Source of the DNA: Polaribacter sp. SA4-10
GTDB taxonomy: Bacteria; Bacteroidota; Bacteroidia; Flavobacteriales; Flavobacteriaceae
Assembly (NCBI GenBank): GCA_949519155.1
Contig: CATIQU010000023.1
Location: 1 to 64,000, forward strand
Reading direction: 5' to 3'
DNA length: 64,000 nt
The translations under genes were made by a program, and so were the position numbers. This document shows, in pieces, positions 24,725-34,100 of the stretch; position 1 is the stretch's first letter; every line of letters starts with the position of its first letter. The notes beneath the pieces are model-generated. The model was not told the origin of the DNA. It made no database searches and was given only the letters and a program-made list of their open reading frames with translations.

Positions 24725-27700
24725 ATGAAATTAAAAATACAAAACGGTATAACTATTTTAGCTCTTTTGTTTTTTGTCGGAGTGAACTCTCAATCAAAAC
24801 TTTGGAAAACGACAATTCAAAAGGGAGAGTTTCAAGGACATTCAACCGAAAAATTAGACACCAATAATTCAGTAGTACTTGCATTAAATTTCGAAGCTTT
24901 CCAAAAACAATTGGAAAACGCACCTTTAAGAAGCATTACTGCTAGATCTTCAAATACACTCATTAGTCTTCCCAATGATAAAGGCGCATTACACGTTTTT
25001 AGAATTATAGAAGCACCCGTTTTTTCAGCGAGTTTGTCCGCACAATATCCAGCAATAAAATCTTACATAGGTTTTAGTACAAACAATTCAGGAGCAGTTG
25101 TAAGAATGAGTGTGTCTCCAAAAGGAGTACAAACCATGATTTCTTACCGAGATCAACCAACTGTTTATATGCAACCTTTAAAAGGTGATGTTGAAAACTA
25201 TATTGTTTACAACAGACTTTCTAAAACCAACTTGCCTAAAGAAGATTTTATTTGTGCTACAGCAGATGAATTGGTAAAAGATGCCGGTTTAAGTAATGTA
25301 ACACAAAGGGATGCCGACGATCAAATACTCCGTAAGTTTCGTTTAGCAATGTCCGTAAATGGAGAATACACGGCTTACCACGGCGGAACCGTTGCAGGTG
25401 CTTTGGCAGCAATAAACGCAACAATGACCCGAGTAAATGCCGTTTTTGAAGCTGACATGTCTGTTACTTTTGAAGTACAAAATTTTCCAGAATTAATTTA
25501 TACAGATTCAAATACAGATCCTTATTCAGGATCTTTAAGTGCTTGGAATGTAGAATTGCAAAATACATTAACAACCACCATTGGAAATGCTGCCTATGAT
25601 ATAGGTCATATGTTTGGAGCTTCAGGAGGAGGAGGAAACGCAGGATGTATTGGATGTGTATGTGTAGACGATTCAGCATCTACCTCAGATAAAAACAAAG
25701 GATCCGGAATTACCTCCCCAGCAGATGGAATTCCAGAAGGAGATAATTTTGACATCGATTATGTAGCCCATGAAATCGGGCATCAAATGGGGGCAAATCA
25801 TACCTTTTCACATAGTACCGAAGGAGCAGGTGTAAATGCAGAACCAGGTTCAGGATCAACCATTATGGGCTATGCAGGAATTACAGGTGCAAACAACGTA
25901 GTGCAACATAGTGATGCGTACTTTCATTACCACAGTATCCGACAAATTACAGACAATGTAACCAACACAAGAACTTGTTGGCAAGCAAATGCTCCAGTTA
26001 CTTTAACAAACAACCCTCCAAATGCAAATGCAGGAGGCGATTATACCATTCCACAAGGAACTGCCTACGTATTGCGAGGTACAGCAACCGACGCAGATGA
26101 AGATGATGATTTAATGTATTGTTGGGAAGGAACCGATAGTGGGCAAGTAACAAGTGCACAATTTGGACCAACAAGAACCATTGGGTCTATGGCCAGATCT
26201 TTAGCACCGACCACTTCATCAGATCGATACATTCCAAAATTAAGTAGTGTCGTTACTGGAGATTTAACACAAACAAATCCAACCATAAATTCACCATGGG
26301 AAACTGTAGCAACCGTAAGTAGAGATTTAAACTGGGCACTGACCGTAAGAGATAGAGCCCCCTCTGCAACAGGATTGAATGGTCAATCTAGTTTTGATTT
26401 AATGAAAATTACAGTAGATGATACTTCAGGTCCCTTTGCAGTAACTTCACAAACAACCACAGAAGAATGGGATGCTGGCTCTACAAAAACAATTACATGG
26501 GATGTTGCAGGTACCGCTTCAGGAACTGTAAATACCCCAAAAGTAAACGTGCTATTATCTACGGACGGTGGACTTACCTTTCCATTTACACTAGGAAGTG
26601 ATGTTGACAACAGCGGAACGTATACTTTTACGGTACCAGTTACTGGAGAAGGAGATACAACCCTTGCAAGAATTATTGTAGAAGGAAAAGACAATATATT
26701 CTATGCAATGAATGCTGCGAATTTTACCATAAAAGAATCTGAATTTGCAATTGCAGTTACAAATCCAGCATTGGATGTATGTGCTCCAGATAATGCAGTG
26801 TACAACTTTACCTACAATACGTTTTTAGGATTTACAGGTACAACCACTTTTTCTACTGATGGATTGCCATCAGGAGCAACTGCAACTTTTAGTCCTGCAA
26901 CCGCAACCGCAGACGGTACAGCAGTCACAGCGACCATTTCAGGTATAGGAAGTGTATCTTTAGGGCAATATGGTTTTAAAATTGTAGGAACCTCAGGGGC
27001 GATTGCAAAAGAGTCAGATGTCACTTTAGGCATCTATAGTGGTTCACCAGGAATCATAACACTTACCGCACCAACAGATGGAAATACAGGCGTTTCTTTA
27101 ACACCTACACTAACTTGGGATGTTGATACAAATGCAGCTTCTTATGATGTAGAAATAGCTACAGACACTGCATTTACAGCAATTGTTGCTAGTGGAAATG
27201 TGACAACGAACTCGTATAACTTATCGGGATTAAATCAAACGATCACTTATTTCTGGCGTGTAAAAGGGAAAAGTATTTGTGGTGATGGAGAATTTTCATC
27301 TACATTTAGCTTTACCACCATAAGTTGTACCGTATGTGCTTCTGTAGGAAATACTACTTATGCAACAAGTACTACTTTAGTTCAATTTAATACCATAGAC
27401 AACGTTTCTGCAAAACCAAGTGGATATAGTGATTATACAGCAATTGCTACTACTGTAAAAAGAGGAGATAGTCATGAATTAACAATACATGTAAACACAG
27501 ATGGTAACTACACCGTTCAAACTGTCGTTTGGATCGATTGGAATCAAGATTGTGATTTCCTTGATACTGGTGAGAATTATGATTTAGGAGATGCTTTAAA
27601 TACTGCAGACGGAGCGACTACTTTAAGTCCATTGATAATTACTATTCCAGATGGAGCTTCAATAGGGAGTACTACAATGAGGGTTTCTACGAAGTACAGC

Positions 27701-28051
27701 ACAGATCCAGCTTCTTGTACGGATGCTATCTTTGATGGTGAAGTAGAAGATTATACTGTTACCGTTGAAGAAGCAACTGCCACTATTGAAGATTTTGCAT
27801 TTTCTGGATTTAATTTATATCCAAATCCATCGAAAGGAACATTTAACTTGAATTTTGATGTGGTAAATACCGAAAAAGTAGTTGTTCAATTGTTTGATAT
27901 TCGTGGAAGATTGATTGGAGAAAAGAATTTCTTGGATACCAATACAAACTTTTCTGAAAGAATTTCATTTCAAAGATCAGCAGCAGGATTGTATCTTGTG
28001 AAAATTACAAATGGAAACAAACAAACCACCAGAAAGTTGGTGATTGAATAA
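24725..28051 (+). CDS. Secreted reprolysin-like zinc metalloprotease with T9SS sorting domain
   Basis: This 1108-residue exported protein has a signal peptide (residues 1-~22), a propeptide-like region, and a reprolysin-type catalytic domain with the metzincin zinc motif HEIGHQMGANH near residue 349. Beta domains follow: a fibronectin III-like segment near residues 775-865 and a GEVED domain (DWNQDCDFLDTGENYD and DGEVEDYTV) up to about residue 1015. The last ~80 residues (NLYPNPSKGTFNLNF to TTRKLVIE) are a type A T9SS sorting domain, so it should be secreted across the outer membrane. It probably digests extracellular proteins. It is monocistronic, with a promoter and terminator of its own. 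Confidence 0.93.
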   Translation: MKLKIQNGITILALLFFVGVNSQSKLWKTTIQKGEFQGHSTEKLDTNNSVVLALNFEAFQKQLENAPLRSITARSSNTLISLPNDKGALHVFRIIEAPVFSASLSAQYPAIKSYIGFSTNNSGAVVRMSVSPKGVQTMISYRDQPTVYMQPLKGDVENYIVYNRLSKTNLPKEDFICATADELVKDAGLSNVTQRDADDQILRKFRLAMSVNGEYTAYHGGTVAGALAAINATMTRVNAVFEADMSVTFEVQNFPELIYTDSNTDPYSGSLSAWNVELQNTLTTTIGNAAYDIGHMFGASGGGGNAGCIGCVCVDDSASTSDKNKGSGITSPADGIPEGDNFDIDYVAHEIGHQMGANHTFSHSTEGAGVNAEPGSGSTIMGYAGITGANNVVQHSDAYFHYHSIRQITDNVTNTRTCWQANAPVTLTNNPPNANAGGDYTIPQGTAYVLRGTATDADEDDDLMYCWEGTDSGQVTSAQFGPTRTIGSMARSLAPTTSSDRYIPKLSSVVTGDLTQTNPTINSPWETVATVSRDLNWALTVRDRAPSATGLNGQSSFDLMKITVDDTSGPFAVTSQTTTEEWDAGSTKTITWDVAGTASGTVNTPKVNVLLSTDGGLTFPFTLGSDVDNSGTYTFTVPVTGEGDTTLARIIVEGKDNIFYAMNAANFTIKESEFAIAVTNPALDVCAPDNAVYNFTYNTFLGFTGTTTFSTDGLPSGATATFSPATATADGTAVTATISGIGSVSLGQYGFKIVGTSGAIAKESDVTLGIYSGSPGIITLTAPTDGNTGVSLTPTLTWDVDTNAASYDVEIATDTAFTAIVASGNVTTNSYNLSGLNQTITYFWRVKGKSICGDGEFSSTFSFTTISCTVCASVGNTTYATSTTLVQFNTIDNVSAKPSGYSDYTAIATTVKRGDSHELTIHVNTDGNYTVQTVVWIDWNQDCDFLDTGENYDLGDALNTADGATTLSPLIITIPDGASIGSTTMRVSTKYSTDPASCTDAIFDGEVEDYTVTVEEATATIEDFAFSGFNLYPNPSKGTFNLNFDVVNTEKVVVQLFDIRGRLIGEKNFLDTNTNFSERISFQRSAAGLYLVKITNGNKQTTRKLVIE

Positions 28052-28072
28052 CCTCCTTTTTTAACAAACCTT

Positions 28073-28105
28073 AAAACCGATTGAATTTTTCAATCGGTTT
28101 TTTTG
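28073..28105 (+). terminator. Terminator of the metalloprotease gene
   Basis: AAAACCGATTGA pairs with TCAATCGGTTTT across an ATTTT loop, followed by a T run. Confidence 0.93.
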
Positions 28106-28160
28106 TGAACTAAACTTTAAAGAATTTTGGTATCAATAAAATTCAAACTATGTTTGTAAA

Positions 28161-29057
28161 ATGTCTATTCAAGTTACTTCCGTTTGTAAAACGTATAATA
28201 CACAAAAAGCCTTAAGTGAGATTTCATTTTCAGCAGATAAAGGACAAGTTATTGGTTTTTTAGGTCCCAATGGAGCAGGGAAATCAACCCTAATGAAAAT
28301 CTTAACAGGTTTTATCAAACCAGACACAGGGACAGTTTTTGTTGATGAAATCGACGTCTTGCAAAATCCATTAAAAGCGCAAAAATCAATTGGATATTTG
28401 CCAGAACACAATCCATTGTATTCAGACATGTATGTACGAGAGTATTTACAATTTCAAGCATCCATATTTAAGGTTGCTAAAAGTGAAATTGAAGGCTGTA
28501 TTGAAAAAGTTGGATTGACTTTGGAGGCGCATAAAAAAATAAATCAATTATCGAAAGGATATCAGCAAAGAGTGGGCTTGGCAGCTGCTATTTTACACAA
28601 TCCAAAAGTATTAATCTTAGATGAGCCAACAACAGGTTTAGATCCCAACCAATTAGTTGAAGTTAGAGCATTAATTAAAGAGTTAGGGAAAGAGAAGACA
28701 GTGTTGTTTTCTACGCACATTATGCAAGAAGTAGAAGCCATTTGTGATCGCGTAATTATTATAAAAAAAGGAACCGTTTTAATTGATAAAACACTGGCTG
28801 AGCTTCAAAAAAATTACCAACAAATTATAAAAGTTATTTTTAACGATAAAATCATTGCATCCCAATTCCATCAATTAGAATTAATTGTTTCTTCAAAAGA
28901 TTTGGGCAAAAATACTTGGGAACTCACTTTTGAGAACGAAGAAGATATGCGACCAAAATTATTTGACTTTGCACAAAAAAACAACCTTAAAGTTTTAGAA
29001 TTAAGTTTAGAAAATAAAACATTGGAAAGCCTATTTACAGAACTAACATCCCGTTAA
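28161..29057 (+). CDS. gldA: Gliding motility ABC transporter ATP-binding subunit GldA
   Basis: This 298-residue ATPase has Walker A GPNGAGKST near residue 38, signature LSKGYQQRVG near residue 134 and Walker B VLILDEPTTGLD near residue 154. The N-terminal SIQVTSVCKTYNTQKALSEI and a ~70-residue C-terminal extension fit GldA, which pairs with GldF and GldG in flavobacterial gliding. gldFG is not beside it; in flavobacteria gldA is often separate. Its stop codon overlaps the end of the convergent HAD gene by four bases. Confidence 0.88.
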   Translation: MSIQVTSVCKTYNTQKALSEISFSADKGQVIGFLGPNGAGKSTLMKILTGFIKPDTGTVFVDEIDVLQNPLKAQKSIGYLPEHNPLYSDMYVREYLQFQASIFKVAKSEIEGCIEKVGLTLEAHKKINQLSKGYQQRVGLAAAILHNPKVLILDEPTTGLDPNQLVEVRALIKELGKEKTVLFSTHIMQEVEAICDRVIIIKKGTVLIDKTLAELQKNYQQIIKVIFNDKIIASQFHQLELIVSSKDLGKNTWELTFENEEDMRPKLFDFAQKNNLKVLELSLENKTLESLFTELTSR

Positions 29058-29707
29058 GACAGACTTATTAAATACTGATATGCTTCCAATAATGTAGGAA
29101 AAACCATTTCACTGCCTGCTTTTCTTAGTTCCTGTTCTGTGAACTGCGTTAAAATTCCAATCGGCACCATACCCGCTAATTTTGCAGCAGTTATTCCCGT
29201 TAAACTATCCTCAAAAACCCAAAGATCTTTAAAATCAATTTCCGAGAAACCCAACGCTTTTGCCAATGTAATGTAGGCTTCTGGAGCAGGCTTTGGTTTT
29301 TCATAATCTTCCACGCCAAAAACGGTTGGAAAATTTAAGTCTAAATGATGAATGCTATTTTTTAAAAACTGCCGGGTTGCATTACTCGCAATACCATAGT
29401 TGATTTTGTTTTTTGTTAAAAAACAAGTGCATTCATGAACTCCAGGCAAAATTTTAGGAGTGATGAAATGGACATCTAAATGTTTGTCTTTTAGAAAAAA
29501 CAAAGCCTCAGTCTGGGCTTCTTTTTCAAGAATACTGCAAAAATAGTTTGCAATAATCATCGGAGATTTTCCAGTATGAACTTTTGGAAATGATGCAATT
29601 TCTTCTCCAAAGAGTTCTTTAAAAGCAGAAGCCCAAGCCGAATAATGGCTGATATAACTATCAACAACAACGCCGTCAAAATCAAATAATACTCCTTTAG
29701 GTAACAT
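29054..29707 (-). CDS. HAD family hydrolase (beta-phosphoglucomutase-like)
   Basis: This 217-residue protein has HAD motif I DFDGVVVDS at residues 8-16, a four-helix cap, motif II near IASNATR, the KPAPEAY lysine near residue 138 and motif IV FEDSLTGI near residue 165. It is likely a small-molecule phosphatase or phosphomutase; the substrate is not evident. It starts ten bases after the sugar-acid oxidase gene and is probably co-transcribed with it, which hints at a sugar phosphate. Confidence 0.9.
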   Translation of the reverse strand: MLPKGVLFDFDGVVVDSYISHYSAWASAFKELFGEEIASFPKVHTGKSPMIIANYFCSILEKEAQTEALFFLKDKHLDVHFITPKILPGVHECTCFLTKNKINYGIASNATRQFLKNSIHHLDLNFPTVFGVEDYEKPKPAPEAYITLAKALGFSEIDFKDLWVFEDSLTGITAAKLAGMVPIGILTQFTEQELRKAGSEMVFPTLLEAYQYLISLS

Positions 29708-29717
29708 TATAATTTGG

Positions 29718-31022
29718 TTATTTTTCGTTAAATAATTTACTTAAATAAGGATTCAGAAATTTATTTGTAGGATCCATTTTACGCCTCAATATCTTGAAAT
29801 CTTCCCATTTAGAATAGACTTTAGTCAGCACTGCATCTTTTGCTGTAAAACGTTTCCCCCAATGAGGTTTTCCTCCGTGTTTTAAGAATATTGTTTCAAT
29901 AGTTTTAAAAGCTTCGTAGGTGTCTGCAGTTACTGCATTTCTAGAAACACAGCCCATGGTAACAGTATCTTCCTGATAAGCATAGCTTAACCAAGAACGG
30001 TCTTTGTATACAAAACGGATATCCATTGGAATATGTATAAATGATTTATTGCTCCATTTATTAATCTCTGTTTTTAATTCTTCAAAAACGAGCGGAAATG
30101 TGTCCAAACCAATAGTCCATTCAGCCAATTCCAAAGTAGCGCCTCTTGATTTTGTTACGGTAGCTTGGTATAAAGACCCTTTGTATTCTTTATTAGCGCT
30201 AAAAAAACCTTTGTATAAAAGCTTATTTGCGATCGCAGTAATCCATGGGAAAACATGCGAATACTTGTAGAGTATTTTCGAAGCTTTTCTTCGGTGTTTT
30301 AGATACTTTGGCCCTAAATTTTCAATTATTTTTGTCTCTGGAGCTATTTTATCTCCAGTAATTACATAGCCTTTATCGGTGTGAGGAAGCCATAAAATTC
30401 TTAAAAAATCATGTTTTAGCAACCGTTCTTTAATCTTTGGCAACCATTCAGTATCACTCTCTGGACCTTCTTTTACATGTAGCGTATAAATAGGTTCACA
30501 GGTAAAAGTAACAGTAGACATTACACCCAATGCGCCCAAAGAAACTCTTGCTGGCTGCATGAAAGGATCACTTTCATTGACGTTTTTTAATGATCCATCT
30601 GCTAAGACCAAAGTGCAAGCTGTCATGTATTCACAAAGTAAATGGCCACTTGTGCCATGTGTCCCTGTTGCTAAAGCACCACCAATTGTAATCGTGTTGA
30701 TGTCTGGCAAGCAAGGAATACACCAGCCTTTTGCTTCAATCGCTTCTAATAAATCTCCTAAAATTACACCTGATTGAACCGTTACTGTTCGTTCCGTTTC
30801 ATTGTAGGATACGATTTTATTATAGGAAGTAATGTCAATTAGAGTATCAATTCCGGCAGCAATATCTGCAGAGGATTGTTTCGTTCCAAAAAATCGAATT
30901 TTATCTGTTTTTGCAACAACTTCTTGCAACTCTTTTTCTGTAGTAATTTTGTAAAGAGACTTGTATTTATAGGTAAGGTTTTCATTCCAACTGGTCCAAA
31001 CACCATTATTTTCTTGCTTCAT
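29718..31022 (-). CDS. FAD-dependent aldonolactone oxidase family protein
   Basis: This 434-residue flavoprotein has an N-terminal FAD-binding domain (VQSGVILGDLLEAIEAKG and TITIGGALATGTHGTSG near residues 100-130) and a C-terminal D-arabinono-1,4-lactone oxidase domain ending with KPHWGKRF and MDPTNKFLNPY. The family oxidises aldonolactones or alditols such as gulonolactone or xylitol. The natural substrate is unknown. A -7 motif, TATTTTTG on the minus strand at 31042-31049, lies 19 bases upstream. A HAD hydrolase gene follows. Confidence 0.9.
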   Translation of the reverse strand: MKQENNGVWTSWNENLTYKYKSLYKITTEKELQEVVAKTDKIRFFGTKQSSADIAAGIDTLIDITSYNKIVSYNETERTVTVQSGVILGDLLEAIEAKGWCIPCLPDINTITIGGALATGTHGTSGHLLCEYMTACTLVLADGSLKNVNESDPFMQPARVSLGALGVMSTVTFTCEPIYTLHVKEGPESDTEWLPKIKERLLKHDFLRILWLPHTDKGYVITGDKIAPETKIIENLGPKYLKHRRKASKILYKYSHVFPWITAIANKLLYKGFFSANKEYKGSLYQATVTKSRGATLELAEWTIGLDTFPLVFEELKTEINKWSNKSFIHIPMDIRFVYKDRSWLSYAYQEDTVTMGCVSRNAVTADTYEAFKTIETIFLKHGGKPHWGKRFTAKDAVLTKVYSKWEDFKILRRKMDPTNKFLNPYLSKLFNEK

Positions 31023-31041
31023 TCATTTTTTTAATTGGCTG

Positions 31042-31049
31042 CAAAAATA
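31042..31049 (-). promoter_or_regulatory. Probable -7 element of the aldonolactone oxidase/HAD pair
   Basis: The minus-strand reading TATTTTTG matches TAnnTTTG, 19 bases upstream of the start codon. Confidence 0.5.
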
Positions 31050-31103
31050 GAGGATAATTTAAATTTACAGTCAACGCTTTTTTTGTTTAATGACTATTAA
31101 GAA

Positions 31104-34100
31104 TCAATTCAATTTAAAATTAATTTCTTGAGCTTCTAGCGTTGCTAAAAATTCATTTGAAATTTTAATTTTTGTATTTCTACTTGGAAGGCTTACCTCA
31201 ATTTTTTCTTTAGCATCCCAAATGGTAAAATGCAACGATTGTTTTCCAGGATTGTTTTTTAGAATGGTCTCTAAGTTTAAAATGCTATTTTCTTTAATTT
31301 CCTCTAACCGAATTTTAATCGTAATTTTTTTACAGAGCTCATCCATAATATCATGCAATAACTTCATTTCTGTAAATTTCAATCTTGGTTCTCCTTTTAC
31401 ACCGTCTTTATTTGTCCAACCTGGTTGAATCGTAGCGCGAACAAACAAGAACGAGTTGGGTACTAAGAAGTGTTTCATCTTTAAATACTCCTCACCAAAA
31501 ATTCTGAATTCGTTACTGTCGCCATAATCTTCAATCGTAAACATTGCCCATCCTTTCCCAGCTTTAGAAACGCGGTGTTGCACATCTGAAATGATACCTG
31601 CGAAAGATAAATTCATGTTGAGGTACTTTGACAAATCATCCTTAAAATGTTTTAAAGAAGCGTTGCAGAAAATCATTTCATTTTTAAAATCATCCAAAGG
31701 ATGTGCAGAAATATAAATACCAATTACTTCTTTTTCCTGAGAAAGCAATTCCATAGTGCCCCAAGTTTCACATTCTGGTATATCCGGTTCTGGAAACTGA
31801 ACTGTAGAGGCTTCCCCAAACATAGATACTTGTGCAGAATTTTCATTTTCTTGGTATTTGCTACCAAATTTCATAGCCCGTTCTAAAAAGGTAATTCCTT
31901 TTTCATCCGTGCTAAAATATTGTGCTCTGTGCGTATCCGTAAAAGAATCAAAAGCACCAGCTTTGACAAGGCTATCAAATGATTTTTTGTTTGCTGCGCG
32001 CAAATCGACACGTTTCGCAAGATCGAAAACTGAATTGAAATTTCCATTTTCTTTTCGTTCTTTAATAATTGCTCTTACCGCAGAAGCGCCAACACCTTTT
32101 ACGGCAGCCATTCCAAAACGAACGGCACCTTCATCGTTTACTGAAAATTTTAAATAAGATTCATTTAAATCTGGCCCTAAAACTGCTAAGCCCATTCGCT
32201 TGCATTCTTCCATAAAAAAGGAAACTGATTTAATATCGTTCATGTTATTCGACAATACAGACGCCATATATTCGGCAGGATAATGAGCTTTTAAATAGGC
32301 TGTCTGATAGGCAATCCAAGCATAACAAGTAGAGTGCGATTTGTTAAAGGCATAACTGGCGAATGCTTCCCAATCTTTCCAGATTTTTTCTAGTTTTTCG
32401 GCATCATGACCATTTACAGCAGCTTGTTCTATGAATTTTGGTTTCATTTTATCTAAAACCGCAATCTGTTTTTTACCCATCGCTTTCCGCAAAACATCGG
32501 CTTCACCTTTGGTGAAATTGGCGAGTTTTTGTGAGAGCAGCATTACTTGTTCTTGGTAGACCGTAATTCCGTAGGTTTCTGCCAAATATTCCTCCATAGC
32601 AGGCAAGTCATACTCAATATCTTCCGTTCCGTGTTTTCTGTTAATAAAAGACGGGATATACTCCATTGGTCCAGGTCTATACAACGCATTCATGGCAATT
32701 AAATCGGCAAAAACAGTCGGTTTTAAAGAACGCATGTGTTTTTGCATTCCAGGAGATTCATACTGAAAAATTCCAACTGTTTCCCCTTTTTGGAATAATT
32801 CATAAGTCTTTTCATCATCTAAAGGAAAGTTCTCCGGGTCTAAATCGACATTGTGTTTTGCCTTTACAATTTTGACGGTATCTTTGATTAATGTCAATGT
32901 TTTTAACCCCAAGAAATCCATTTTCAATAATCCAGCAGATTCTACTACAGAGTTATCAAATTGAGTCACATACATGTCCGAATCTTTCGCTAATGCTACC
33001 GGAACATAATTGGTAATGTCTCCGGGTGTTATAATAACACCACAGGCATGAATTCCTGTATTTCTGACAGAGCCCTCTAAAATTGTGGCTTTATTAATGG
33101 TTTCAGCAGCCAAATCACTACCATAAGAAATGGTTTTTAATTCTTCAACCAATTGTTTTTCTTCCGATCTTAAACCCGCTACTTTTCCTTTGCTTTTTGC
33201 ATCTTCACCAAAGATGTTCTTCAACTTAATTAAAGGGATTAGCTTTGCAATTCGATCTGCTTCAAATAGAGGTAAATCTAATACTCTAGCGGTATCTCTA
33301 ATGGATGATTTTGCGGCCATGGTACCGTAAGTGATAATTTGGGCTACTTGATTGGATCCATATTTGTTAATCACATAATCCATGACTCTTCCACGTCCTT
33401 CATCATCAAAGTCAATATCGATATCCGGCATCGAAACACGTTCTGGATTTAAGAAACGCTCAAAAAGTAAATCGTATTTAATAGGATCTATATTGGTAAT
33501 CCATAGGCAGAAAGCAACCACCGAACCTGCGGCTGAACCCCGACCAGGGCCTACGGCAACGTCCATGTTTCTGGCTTCGCGAATAAAATCTTCTACAATT
33601 AAGAAATAACCGGGATATCCTGTTTTTTCAATAACAGAAAGCTCAAAGTCCAAACGTTCTTTAATGGATTCTGTAATTTCGCCATACCGTTTTTTAGCAC
33701 CAACAAATGTGAGGTGTTTCAGGAAATTATTTTCTCCTCTTTTCCCTTTATCTTCTTCATCTTTCGGGTCTTTAAATTCTTCTGGGATATCGAATGCGGG
33801 TAATAAAACATCACGTGCGAGGGTGAAAATTTCGATTTTATCGACAATTTCTTGAATGTTGATAATGGCTTCAGGTAGGTCTGCAAAGAGTGTTTTCATC
33901 TCTTGGGTAGACTTAAAATAGTATTCATCATTTGGTAAGCCATAGCGATAACCACGCCCTTTTCCAATAGGGGTTGCTTGCTTTTCTCCATCTTTCACAC
34001 ACAATAAAATATCATGCGCATTTGAGTCTTTTTGCTCTAAATAAAAGGTGTTATTGGTGGCAATAACTTTAACATTATGATTTTTAGAGAATTTTAATAA

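Noticed and set aside
24673-24867. A 64-codon plus-strand frame overlapping the start of the metalloprotease
   Set aside because: It overlaps the signal peptide region of a well-supported gene in another frame and has no sensible protein features.
29054-29057. Four-base overlap of the convergent gldA and HAD gene ends
   Set aside because: Tail-to-tail overlaps of this size through TTAA are common in compact genomes and need no special explanation.
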